Notes under the pieces: model-generated | The model's database searches: none | Told to the model about the DNA's origin: nothing | The model's input: the letters and a program-made list of their open reading frames with translations, nothing else | NCBI GenBank assembly: GCA_964390795.1 | Contig: CAYMLQ010000081.1 | Coordinates: 1-17,749, forward strand | Direction: 5' to 3' | DNA: 17,749 bases | Source: CAYMLQ01 sp964390795 | Lineage (GTDB): Bacteria; Verrucomicrobiota; Kiritimatiellia; RFP12; UBA1067 | In this document: one piece after another, positions 6,878 to 14,224 of the stretch | Layout of the letters: each line of letters begins with the position of its first letter | How positions within the stretch are numbered: position 1 is the first letter of the stretch | Made by a program: the position numbers and the translations under genes

Positions 6878-7978
6878 ATGGTCACGTCAGAGATGATTAA
6901 GCAGCGCGGACTCGCGCTGGGTGCGGATGCGGTCGGGATCGGGAACATCGACCGGTGGAAAGGTGCCCCGCTGCAGATGGATCCCAAGCAAATCATGCCG
7001 GAGTGCAAGTCCATGATCGGGCTGGTGTTCCGCGTAATGCGCGGCAGCCTGCGCGGCGTTGAGGAGGGCACCTTCTTTAGCAATTACTCGTCCATGGGGT
7101 ATGGCGGCATCACCTACCTCTTCATGCCGATGGTGGTGATGAACCTGTGCCGGATGATCGAGGACGACGGTTCCGAGGCGATCCCGATGGGGCACCAGAG
7201 CGACTGGCGCGGCACCGACAACGAGGGTGCGCCGCGTGTGGGCTACAGCGTGCCGGTTGCGCCGGGCCGGGCCGCGCCCGATGTGATGCTGCACCTGCGC
7301 ATCGGCGCGTATCTGTGCGGTCTCGGCGAGATCGGCTACAGCAAGATGTTCCTCTCGCCGCAGTTCGGGCCGCGCTGCCGTGTGGGCCTCATCCTGACCG
7401 ATCTGGAGTTGGAGCCGGACCCGATCTATGACGGGCCCGAACTGTGCAACAAGTGCATGGCCTGCACGGTGCATTGTCCGGGCCAGGCGATCCCGCGCGA
7501 CAAGACGGTGAAGGTCGATTTAGAGGGCAAGACGCTGGAGTGGAGCGATATCGACTGCAAGGCGTGCGACATCGCGTTTCGCGGCGGTAAGGGGGTTGAA
7601 GAGCCCGACGGTAAAGGCTTCTACACGGAAGCCATGTACGGCAAGAAGATCACCGCGAGCCAGTACTCGCCGTTTGTGAAGAAGCCCTCGAATCTCTATA
7701 ATACGGGGCAGGCGGTGTGCGGCGGACGCGGCTGCGTGCGCGCCTGCATGGTCAGCATGGAGAAGCGCAACGTGCTGACGAACACGTTTCAGAAGGAGTT
7801 CCGGCGCGAGCGTCCGTGGACGGTGGACTGGTCGGCGCCGGGGAACCGCAGCGTGGCGGAGGCGGGTGAGCGCATCGGGCCGGTGTCGCTCTCCAACACG
7901 TCGGCTGCGAGTCCGGTAACGGTTGAGCCGGTGAGCGACAAAAACGGATCGGCGCCCAAGATCAAAGAGGCGGATTAA
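6878..7978 (+). CDS. QueG-like protein with double [4Fe-4S] motifs
   Basis: 366 residues, probably a cytoplasmic redox enzyme. The N-terminal half resembles epoxyqueuosine reductase QueG and reductive dehalogenases: LGADAVGIG near residue 15, and LCGLGEIGYSKMFLSPQFGPR then ILTDLELEPD, matching the QueG blocks around GLGWIGKNxLL and LGEIxTDLELEPD that line the cobalamin/nitroreductase-like fold. A ferredoxin motif follows: C190-x2-C193-x2-C196-x3-C200-P. Further cysteines are C227, C230, C281, C286 and C290; the second cluster thus has an unusual CxGRGCxxxC form. The QueG HEAT-repeat C-terminus is absent, replaced by a hydrophilic tail. The ATG at 6878 has AAAGGG six bases upstream; the TTG at 6863 inside the preceding stop region is less likely. 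The substrate is unknown; authentic queuosine function is doubtful in this operon. Confidence 0.7.
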   Translation: MVTSEMIKQRGLALGADAVGIGNIDRWKGAPLQMDPKQIMPECKSMIGLVFRVMRGSLRGVEEGTFFSNYSSMGYGGITYLFMPMVVMNLCRMIEDDGSEAIPMGHQSDWRGTDNEGAPRVGYSVPVAPGRAAPDVMLHLRIGAYLCGLGEIGYSKMFLSPQFGPRCRVGLILTDLELEPDPIYDGPELCNKCMACTVHCPGQAIPRDKTVKVDLEGKTLEWSDIDCKACDIAFRGGKGVEEPDGKGFYTEAMYGKKITASQYSPFVKKPSNLYNTGQAVCGGRGCVRACMVSMEKRNVLTNTFQKEFRRERPWTVDWSAPGNRSVAEAGERIGPVSLSNTSAASPVTVEPVSDKNGSAPKIKEAD

Positions 7979-7996
7979 GGCAGAGACGGGGAGCAC

Positions 7997-9019
7997 ATGA
8001 AGTTTGCGGTGGGTTACCGGTTGCCGACCGAGCGCGAGTCGATGGTCGAGGTGATCCGTGATTTCCGCGAGGAGATCGCGGAGTGCTACTTCGCCATGCC
8101 GGGCGATCCCAGCGGGCGCGGTGCTCTGGGCGTGCGGGGCGGTGCGCTCGAGGCCGAGGCGGTCGAAACCTTCTGGAACGAGCTGCGCGAGATCGCCGAG
8201 ATGGGTGTGCGGCCGGTTCTGCTTTACAACGCGTCCTGCTATGGAAAGGAGTCGGTGTCCAAAGCCTTCGCGGCCTACATCGTTCAGAATGTGAGCGAAG
8301 TGCGCGAACTGCTGGGTCTCGCGTGCGTCACGACCACGTCGCCGTTCGTCGCCGAAACGGTACGCGCGCATTTCCCGGAGATCGAGCTGCGGGCGTCGGT
8401 CAACATGCGCCTCTACTCGGCGTCCGCCCTCGAATGCCTGAGCCCGCTGTTCGACAGCTTCTACGCGGCGAAAGAGCTGAACCGCGACATGGCCGCGCTG
8501 CGGCGCGTGAGGGCCTGGTGCGCGGCGCGCGGCAAGCAAGTCCACCTGCTGGCGAACAGCGGGTGCCTCTACCACTGTCCGTGGCAGACGGATCACGACA
8601 GCCGCGTGGCGCATGAGAGCGAGATCGCCGAGAACGACAACGTCGAGCAGGCCTACCCGAGCCCGTGTTGGGGACACATCGCGAACCCGGAGAACCAGGG
8701 GCGGCTGCTGCGGAACACGTGGATCAGGCCCGAGGACGTCGGCTTCTATGAGGATGTGACCGCCGTGATGAAACTGGCGACGCGCCTGCATGACGATCCG
8801 CGCCGCGTCGTGGAGGCGTATGTGCGGCGGCGTTTCGACGGCAATCTTCTGACCCTCTTTGAGCCGTCCTACGTTCCGGTGATGGGCGGGCGGACTGTCG
8901 ACAACACGAGATTCCCTTCCGACTGGGTCGCGCGCGTCACGTCGTGCGGTCACCGGTGTGAGGCCTGCGGGTACTGCGACGGGGTGTGGGGCAGCGTGGC
9001 TGCGGGAAGGCAAGCATGA
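7997..9019 (+). CDS. U32-peptidase-like cysteine-rich protein of unknown function
   Basis: 340 residues, no signal peptide, so cytoplasmic. The pattern of short beta strands and helices with GVRPVLLYNASC, ITTSPFVAE-like and LRASVNMRLYS segments suggests a TIM barrel as in the U32/UbiU-UbiV group. NSGCLYHCPW (C190, C194) resembles the conserved cysteine block of that group. Further cysteines are C81, C224 and a C-terminal cluster C317-x3-C321-x2-C324-x2-C327 (CGHRCEACGYC), well suited to bind an Fe-S cluster. Known U32 members carry [4Fe-4S] clusters and several do oxygen-independent hydroxylation of quinones or RNA; others are called peptidases. The classical U32 signature is not present, so this is a divergent member or a separate family. 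It starts 18 bases after the QueG-like gene with GGGGAG as ribosome site, so the two are surely co-transcribed. Confidence 0.45.
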   Translation: MKFAVGYRLPTERESMVEVIRDFREEIAECYFAMPGDPSGRGALGVRGGALEAEAVETFWNELREIAEMGVRPVLLYNASCYGKESVSKAFAAYIVQNVSEVRELLGLACVTTTSPFVAETVRAHFPEIELRASVNMRLYSASALECLSPLFDSFYAAKELNRDMAALRRVRAWCAARGKQVHLLANSGCLYHCPWQTDHDSRVAHESEIAENDNVEQAYPSPCWGHIANPENQGRLLRNTWIRPEDVGFYEDVTAVMKLATRLHDDPRRVVEAYVRRRFDGNLLTLFEPSYVPVMGGRTVDNTRFPSDWVARVTSCGHRCEACGYCDGVWGSVAAGRQA

Positions 9020-9060
9020 GGCGGATCTGGATGAGGGAGTGGCGCCATAAAAGGAATCTT

Positions 9061-11952
9061 ATGAAACACAGCACGCTGGGGATCATCGTCCGCACGTGGG
9101 CGGTCTGCATGGCCGCGCCTCTGCTCGTTGCGGGAACACCCGCTTGGGTCAAACAGGATAACGGCCACACGCTGACTTATGAGCAGGGTGTCTTCACCTG
9201 CAATAACAAGGGCCACTTGTCCCTGCGTGCGAACGGGCAGCCGGCGCTGGAAGCCGGTTTCTTTTTGTGGCACGATGCGTGGGTGTACGAAACGCTGGAG
9301 GCGGGCAAGGTCGAGTCGGCGGACGTGTCTGCCGACGGCGTCTTGCGCCTGAAGGGACAGTGGGGCGCGCGCGATGGTTCAGCCCCTCTGCGGTATGCGC
9401 TGACGCTCACTCCCGAGGCCGCCCAAATCGCGGTTCGGTTGGACGTGGAGAAGACGGGCGAAGTGAAGCTGACGGACGGCGTCTGGGCTTCGATCCATAC
9501 GGCGGTTGCGGCCCACGACGCGCGGACCGTCTATCTCCTGCCCAGCGGGGATGTGCCGGTCGGCAAGGCCATCGAAGGTGTTTTCAAGCAGACCTTTCTC
9601 GGCCCCGAAAACGGACCTGCCGTTTTCTTCGGCGGCGAAGGCCTGTGTCCGCTGCGCTCGCGCACAGGCGGCAACAGCCATGCGTTCGAGGTGAAGTTTG
9701 CCAAGAAACGCGACTTCCCGTTCGGCGAGAAGATGACGGTGGCGATGACGTTCGGCTTCGCGGCGATGCCGGAAATCCTGCGTCCCGTGGTGACCAGCCA
9801 GGCGCCGCTCGCTCTTTCCGCTCACGCGCCCAAGGAGGTTCCTCTCTACGGCAGGTGCGAGATCGACGTGACGCTGGCCGGCACATGGAGTAATCCGTAC
9901 GATCCCGATGACATCGCACTCGACGCGGCGGTCACCACCGCTTCGGGCAAGACCTACACGCAGCCCGGTTTCTTCATGGTGCCGCAGCGGCATGAGCAGG
10001 AGGGCGTCGAGGACATCATGCTGCCTGCGGGCGCGGGGCAGTGGAAGGTGCGCCTTGCGGCCACGGAGCTAGGGCCACTGCGCGTGACGCTCACCGCCCG
10101 TGACCGCAGCGGCACGAAATCCTTCGGGCTGCCGCACGCCATCACCGTGACGCCCGACAAACAGGCGAAAGGCTTCGTACGCGTGAGCAAGGCCGACGCG
10201 CATTATCTGGCGTACGATACCGGTGCGGGCTTCGTGCCGATCGGACACAACGTGCCGATCTATCAGAGCAGCAATGAGATGTCGGTGAAGGATATTCTGG
10301 AGAAGATGGCTGCGAACGGCGAGAACTGGAACCGCTGGTGGATGTCCAAGAGCGGGCTCGGACTCGAATGGGAGCCCAAACTCGGCTGGTACCGCCAGGC
10401 CCAGGCCGCGAAACTGGACAGGCTGCTGGAGGATGCGGGCCGTCTCGGCATGTACTATCTGCTCTGCATGGACACGCATCAGGATTTCCGCGAAGACGGG
10501 TGGAAATCCAATCCGTTCAACGCGTCGCAGGGCGGTCCGTGCAAGACCGCGGGCGAGTGGTTCACAAGCGACACCGCCAAAGCGCTCTACCGCAAACGCC
10601 TGCGCTACACGGTCGCGCGCTGGGGCTACAGCCCGCACGTGCTGTGCTGGGAGTTCGGCAACGAGTTCGAGGGCTGGGCCGACACGAAGCAGGAGACGAT
10701 GATCGCGTGGCACCGCGAGATGGCCCCGGTGCTGGCGGCGCTCGACCCATACGACCATTTGATCTCCACAAGCTGGTGGTCCAAGACCGGCCCCGAGGCG
10801 TGCTGGCAGATTCCCGAAATCGCGCTGGTGCAGACGCACAGCTATGCGAACAATGACCTCAACACGGCGCTTGAGTCGCATGCCTACTGCCTCACCCAGT
10901 GGAACGGTTTTCAGAAGCCGCATCTCTTCGCCGAGTTCGGTATCCGCAGCCACAACTTCTCCGCCGAGTCGGACCCGACCGGGCGCGGGATCCACAACAC
11001 CGCCTGGGCCGCCCTGGCCAGCGGCTGCTGCGGCATGCCGATGCCGTGGTGGCACGAGAACTATATCGAACCGAAGAACCTCTATTTCCACTTCAAGGCC
11101 TTCCGCAATTTTGTGACCGGCCTACCGTTCGGCACCGAGGCGTGGCGCCAGGTCGCGGTGACCGCACCCGCAGCAATGATGCAGCCCGCGCGGGCGTCGC
11201 AGCGCGATGCGGTCGCGCTCACGCGCAGCGGGTTCCGCAAGCCAGCGGCGAACGTGTTCGCGGTCTCGTCCGACGGCGCGGTCTCGAACGCGGACGAGGT
11301 GCTCTCCCTGCTGCACGGCGGCGGGCATCGCGATCTGGTGACCCCGCCGACCTTCGAGGTGACGTATCCGGCCGACGGTGCGTTCGTGATCCATGTGGAT
11401 AAGGTGTCGAACTCGGGACTGCTGAAGGTCTTCGTCGACGACCAGCTCGCTCTTGAAAAGCCGCTGCCGTGCGGAGAGGGTCTGGGCAAGTCTGCGAGGT
11501 ACATCGCGCAGTGGAAATTGTGGGAGTCCGTCTATGACGCGGATCTCTCCGTGCCGGTCAAGGCCGGGGCGCACCGCATCCGTGTGGAGAACCACGGCAA
11601 GGACTGGGTGGCTGTGACGCGTTACGTGTTCACCGGCTGCCGCACGCAGGAGCGTCAGGAGGTGCTCTGCTACGCGCTGGCTGCGCCGAGCGCGGCGGTG
11701 GTGTGGATCCAGAACGCCGACAGCACGTGGGTCAGCCACGCGCAACACGCCGCGGAGATCCGCCCCTTCCCGGCAGCGGCCTACACGCTCGATGGCTTTG
11801 CGGACGGCGCGTACACGGTGGAGTGGTGGGAGACGTGGAAAGGCGCGCCGCAGCGGCGCGAGACCGTGCGTGCGGAGGGCGGGAAGCTCACGCTCAATCC
11901 CGGACCCGTCGCCACGGACATAGCGGCGAAGATTGCGCCAATCAAGAATTAA
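9061..11952 (+). CDS. Large secreted clan GH-A glycoside hydrolase with DUF5060-like domain
   Basis: 963 residues, exported by an N-terminal signal peptide (hydrophobic to about residue 25, VAGTPA). Residues ~30-245 form a beta-rich domain I do not recognise. Residues ~251-361 resemble DUF5060 (GTWSNPYDPDDI), usually found before GH5-like barrels. Residues ~370-690 form the TIM barrel: WEFGNEFEG gives the acid/base Glu535 after strand 4, THSY (His593, Tyr595) follows, and LFAEFG gives the nucleophile Glu625 after strand 7, the clan GH-A layout. Residues ~764-861 look like a carbohydrate-binding beta sandwich (FVIHVDKVSNSG, GAHRIRVENHG), then another short beta domain. The ATG at 9061 follows AAAGGA and starts the signal peptide; the upstream GTG at 8986 would bury it and overlap the previous gene. 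Family and substrate (beta-mannan, beta-glucan or xylan) are not fixed. Confidence 0.75.
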   Translation: MKHSTLGIIVRTWAVCMAAPLLVAGTPAWVKQDNGHTLTYEQGVFTCNNKGHLSLRANGQPALEAGFFLWHDAWVYETLEAGKVESADVSADGVLRLKGQWGARDGSAPLRYALTLTPEAAQIAVRLDVEKTGEVKLTDGVWASIHTAVAAHDARTVYLLPSGDVPVGKAIEGVFKQTFLGPENGPAVFFGGEGLCPLRSRTGGNSHAFEVKFAKKRDFPFGEKMTVAMTFGFAAMPEILRPVVTSQAPLALSAHAPKEVPLYGRCEIDVTLAGTWSNPYDPDDIALDAAVTTASGKTYTQPGFFMVPQRHEQEGVEDIMLPAGAGQWKVRLAATELGPLRVTLTARDRSGTKSFGLPHAITVTPDKQAKGFVRVSKADAHYLAYDTGAGFVPIGHNVPIYQSSNEMSVKDILEKMAANGENWNRWWMSKSGLGLEWEPKLGWYRQAQAAKLDRLLEDAGRLGMYYLLCMDTHQDFREDGWKSNPFNASQGGPCKTAGEWFTSDTAKALYRKRLRYTVARWGYSPHVLCWEFGNEFEGWADTKQETMIAWHREMAPVLAALDPYDHLISTSWWSKTGPEACWQIPEIALVQTHSYANNDLNTALESHAYCLTQWNGFQKPHLFAEFGIRSHNFSAESDPTGRGIHNTAWAALASGCCGMPMPWWHENYIEPKNLYFHFKAFRNFVTGLPFGTEAWRQVAVTAPAAMMQPARASQRDAVALTRSGFRKPAANVFAVSSDGAVSNADEVLSLLHGGGHRDLVTPPTFEVTYPADGAFVIHVDKVSNSGLLKVFVDDQLALEKPLPCGEGLGKSARYIAQWKLWESVYDADLSVPVKAGAHRIRVENHGKDWVAVTRYVFTGCRTQERQEVLCYALAAPSAAVVWIQNADSTWVSHAQHAAEIRPFPAAAYTLDGFADGAYTVEWWETWKGAPQRRETVRAEGGKLTLNPGPVATDIAAKIAPIKN

Positions 11953-11978
11953 TCCCCTGCATTGTTCACGGAATGAGC

Positions 11979-12007
11979 TTGCCTGATAGTCCTCATCATC
12001 GTACGAT
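11979..12007 (+). promoter_or_regulatory. Toxin-antitoxin promoter with palindromic -10
   Basis: TTGCCT (11979-11984) and TACGAT (12002-12007) are 17 bases apart. The -10 lies inside the perfect 10-bp palindrome ATCGTACGAT (11998-12007), a plausible binding site for an autoregulating antitoxin of the Phd type. The ribosome site AAGAGGAG follows at 12018-12025. Confidence 0.5.
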
Positions 12008-12032
12008 TAAGAGTATGAAGAGGAGTATTTTT

Positions 12033-12296
12033 ATGAATGCGATTACTGCTAATGAGTTAAAGACGCGCGGTATCCGCAGCGTGGATCAGGTCATGAAGAA
12101 AACGGGCGAAGCCGCTATTACGGTGCGCGGCAAAATCCGTTATATGATTGTCACACCAGAGAAGTATGACCAACTCCGGGAGGCAGAGTTGGAATATGCC
12201 ATCCGCGAGGCCAAACAAGATATCAAAAGTGGCAGGATCGCCGCGACCAGCATTGCGGAGCACCTGGAGCAGGTGAAGCCATGCCGTACAAAATAG
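12033..12296 (+). CDS. Phd/YefM-type antitoxin
   Basis: 87 residues. The N-terminal part (MNAITANELKTRGIRSVDQVM, then AITVRGKIRYMIVTPEKYDQL) has the Phd/YefM fold that forms DNA-binding dimers, and the rest (ELEYAIREAKQDIKSGR...) is the charged, helical tail that in this family wraps around and blocks the toxin. The ATG at 12033 is preceded by AAGAGGAG at ideal spacing; a start at 12015 would put the ribosome site inside the coding region. It overlaps the toxin gene by 16 bases, so the two are translationally coupled. Base composition is clearly less GC-rich than the hydrolase upstream, suggesting transfer. Confidence 0.85.
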   Translation: MNAITANELKTRGIRSVDQVMKKTGEAAITVRGKIRYMIVTPEKYDQLREAELEYAIREAKQDIKSGRIAATSIAEHLEQVKPCRTK

Positions 12297-12556
12297 TTTT
12301 CACCGAAAGCTACACGAGGCGGGCCGAGCGGTTTCTGAAACAGCATCCCAGCCTGGTGGGCGTTTACGAGAAAGCGCTTCAGTTGCTTGAGCTGAACCCG
12401 AACCATCCTTCATTGCGATTACATAAACTCAAGGGACGGTTGAAGGACCTCTATTCCATCTCGGTTACGCTCTCTTATCGGATCACCTTGTCCTTTGCGA
12501 TCATCGAGGGTGCCATCGTTCTGATTGACATTGGCGCACACGACGAAGTGTACTAG
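12281..12556 (+). CDS. RelE/ParE-superfamily toxin (RelE/StbE-like)
   Basis: 91 residues. Typical layout of the RelE/ParE fold: YKIVFTESYTRRAERFLK at the N-terminus, an alpha-helical hairpin (PSLVGVYEKALQLLELNP), LHKLKGRLKDLYSISV, the strand SYRITLSFAI and the ending VLIDIGAHDEVY that is common in RelE/StbE-like plasmid-stabilisation toxins. These act as ribosome-dependent mRNA endonucleases; a ParE-like gyrase target is less likely but cannot be excluded by eye. It overlaps the antitoxin frame at its 5' end. The stop codon TAG (12554-12556) lies inside the left end of the inverted-repeat element that follows. Confidence 0.85.
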   Translation: MPYKIVFTESYTRRAERFLKQHPSLVGVYEKALQLLELNPNHPSLRLHKLKGRLKDLYSISVTLSYRITLSFAIIEGAIVLIDIGAHDEVY

Positions 12557-12685
12557 TAGTCTGTACAGCCACAAAATTCGGTATTTTTGGCCAGGATTAC
12601 ATGATTTACAAGATTGAATTCATTGGCTATTAATCATGTGAATCCTGTAATCATGGCCGAATTTTCATGTTGTACTGTGTACTAG
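12553..12685. mobile_element. MITE-like element with 29-bp imperfect terminal inverted repeats
   Basis: The first 29 bases (12553-12581) and the reverse complement of the last 29 (12657-12685) match at about 22 of 29 positions, both starting CTAGTA and ending AAATTCGG. Inside, GGATTACATGATT (12594-12606) is repeated inverted at 12632-12645 with one extra base. The 133 bases are strikingly AT-rich relative to both flanks and encode nothing. Such a folded, non-coding unit fits a MITE or a dispersed palindromic repeat; it may also act as the terminator of the toxin-antitoxin operon. No clear target-site duplication was seen beyond the palindromic CTAG ends. Confidence 0.5.
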
Positions 12686-12785
12686 GTGCTGAAGGTGTAA
12701 TTCGAGCGCCGGGCGCGGGGCCGTGCGCTTTCCGCCCGCTGGTGGCTGTTCAGCGTGGAAACGCGCGAACCTTCTGGCGCGTGAT

Positions 12786-14048
12786 CTATTTCTCGATGCG
12801 GTAGAGGTGAGAGGTCGTGCGTACGAGGAGCGACTTGCCGACCACGGCGGGCGAGGCCGAACAGCCGGCATCGAGCCGGTTTGTGGCCAAGAGGCTGAAG
12901 GTGTCGCCGAGCGCAACGACGGCGCCGCCGCCGCTGGTGTTGAACAGGTAGATGCGGCCGTCGGCGGCCACAGGCGAGGCTAGATGCTGGCCCGGAATGG
13001 TGTTGGCCCAGAGCACCTCGCCGGTCGCGGGTTTGAGGCAGCTCAGCGTGGTGGCGGTCAGGGTGTAGAGCCGGTTGCCGACCAGCAGCGGCGAGGGCAT
13101 GGTGGGCACGTTCTTGTCGGTTTTCCAGACCACGGCGGGCGTGTCGGTGATCTCGCCGCTCGCGCCTTCGGGCCTGATGCCGAGGATCGTTGACTTGACC
13201 GTGCCGCTGCAGATGAACAGCATTCCGTCGGCATAGACCGGGCGGGGCACGACAGACCAGCCGCCGTAGCGCGCGACCCAGAGTTCCTTGCCGGTCTCGG
13301 GATCGTATGAGCGTACGCCGTGTCCGCCGGGACTGACCAACTGGTCTTTGCCTGCAACGCTGATGACCAGCGGCACGCAGGAGGAGTGCGTCTTCTGCGG
13401 GAGCTTGTTGTCGAGGTAGCGGCGCTCGGTGCGCCAGAGAGTCTTGCCCGTGTTTTTATCGAGCGCGATCACAAACTGCTGGTCGTTGGCTTGGCCGTCA
13501 CAGTTGAGAATGAGCGTGTCGCGATAGAGGATCGGGCAACTGGCGGGGCCGACATCGAAGTATTTGACCGGGATATCGCGGCGTTCCCAGATTGTTTTGC
13601 CGGTCTCGGCGTCCAGGCAGGCCGTGCCGGGCGCTCCGAGCGTCACATAGACGCGGCTGCCCTCCAGCACGGGCGTGGGCGTGGCGTAGGAGTTCATGGC
13701 GTGGCAGGGCTCGGGCGCCTCGCAGGTGAAGAGCGGGATGTCCCGCGTGATGGTGCCGGTTGCGAAATCGACGCACAGCACATGGCGCGTCTTGCCTTTG
13801 TCGGGCGAACTGGTCAGCCAGATGCGGTTACCGGAGACGACGGGCGAGGAGTGGCCCGCGCCGGGGAGCGCGGTTTTCCATGTGACGTTCTCGGTCTCGC
13901 TCCACGTCACCGGCAGCCCCTTCGCGTCCGACAGGCCCTGCCCCGTCGGGCCGCGGAACTGCGGCCACTCGTCCGCCGCGCGGGCGGCGGACGGAAAGGT
14001 TGCGAACACAACAGCGGTCAGCGCGAATAGCGGAGTCTTAGCAGTCAC
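12786..14048 (-). CDS. Secreted PQQ-like beta-propeller repeat protein
   Basis: 420 residues. Residues 1-25 are a signal peptide ending ARAAD. The mature start EWPQFRGPTGQGLSD is the common opening of secreted PQQ-propeller proteins in planctomycetes and verrucomicrobia. Blade motifs of the AxDxxTGxxxW type recur: VDFATGTI (~93-100), LDAETGKTIW (145-154), LDKNTGKTLW (196-205), YDPETGKELW (248-257) and LKPATGEVLW (338-347). The fold is shared with BamB, with quinoprotein dehydrogenases and with structural relatives of no known activity; dehydrogenase active-site residues are not evident, so it is more likely a scaffold or binding protein. GTG start at 14046-14048 with a GGGGGGGG run just upstream; the ATG at 14051-14053 is out of frame and stops at once. 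Convergent with the toxin-antitoxin operon. Confidence 0.85.
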   Translation of the reverse strand: MTAKTPLFALTAVVFATFPSAARAADEWPQFRGPTGQGLSDAKGLPVTWSETENVTWKTALPGAGHSSPVVSGNRIWLTSSPDKGKTRHVLCVDFATGTITRDIPLFTCEAPEPCHAMNSYATPTPVLEGSRVYVTLGAPGTACLDAETGKTIWERRDIPVKYFDVGPASCPILYRDTLILNCDGQANDQQFVIALDKNTGKTLWRTERRYLDNKLPQKTHSSCVPLVISVAGKDQLVSPGGHGVRSYDPETGKELWVARYGGWSVVPRPVYADGMLFICSGTVKSTILGIRPEGASGEITDTPAVVWKTDKNVPTMPSPLLVGNRLYTLTATTLSCLKPATGEVLWANTIPGQHLASPVAADGRIYLFNTSGGGAVVALGDTFSLLATNRLDAGCSASPAVVGKSLLVRTTSHLYRIEK

Positions 14049-14085
14049 GTCATCCCCCCCCAGTGATTAAGAAACAATGCGCATC

Positions 14086-14091
14086 ACTATA
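14086..14091 (-). promoter_or_regulatory. Candidate -10 hexamer for the beta-propeller gene
   Basis: TATAGT on the minus strand, 38 bases before the GTG start, in an AT-rich stretch. No good -35 is present at 17 bases. Confidence 0.3.
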
Positions 14092-14162
14092 AAACAAAGC
14101 GGGCGCGTTTCCCTAGAGAAAAAAACGACGTGACGTTCAAGTGGGGGGGCGGGTACACTGGG

Positions 14163-14184
14163 TCGGCTGAAGCCGGGTCAACAT
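14163..14184 (+). repeat. Copy 4 of CCGGCTGAAGCCGGGACAACAT repeat
   Basis: TCGGCTGAAGCCGGGTCAACAT matches the copies at 5054-5185 at 20 of 22 positions. It lies in the divergent spacer between the beta-propeller and ATPase genes, about 9 kb from the other copies. Confidence 0.7.
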
Positions 14185-14185
14185 C

Positions 14186-14224
14186 GGCTTGCAATTTCAA
14201 ACACAATGTTTTATTCTGCAAGCC
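14186..14224 (+). promoter_or_regulatory. Inverted repeat and probable leaderless promoter of the DUF4143 gene
   Basis: GGCTTGCA (14186-14193) and TGCAAGCC (14217-14224) are exact inverted repeats ending at the base before the start codon. Within them TTGCAA (14189-14194) and TATTCT (14212-14217) are spaced by 17 bases, which would put transcription start at or next to the ATG at 14225. No Shine-Dalgarno sequence precedes this ATG, which agrees with a leaderless message. The repeat straddles the promoter and could be an operator. Confidence 0.4.

Noticed and set aside
7520..9013. 497-residue open frame on the minus strand
   Set aside because: Antisense to the QueG-like and U32-like genes, low-complexity Arg/His composition, no motif.
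8986..9060. Upstream GTG start for the large hydrolase
   Set aside because: Would put 25 charged residues before a good signal peptide and overlap the preceding gene; the ATG at 9061 has AAAGGA upstream.
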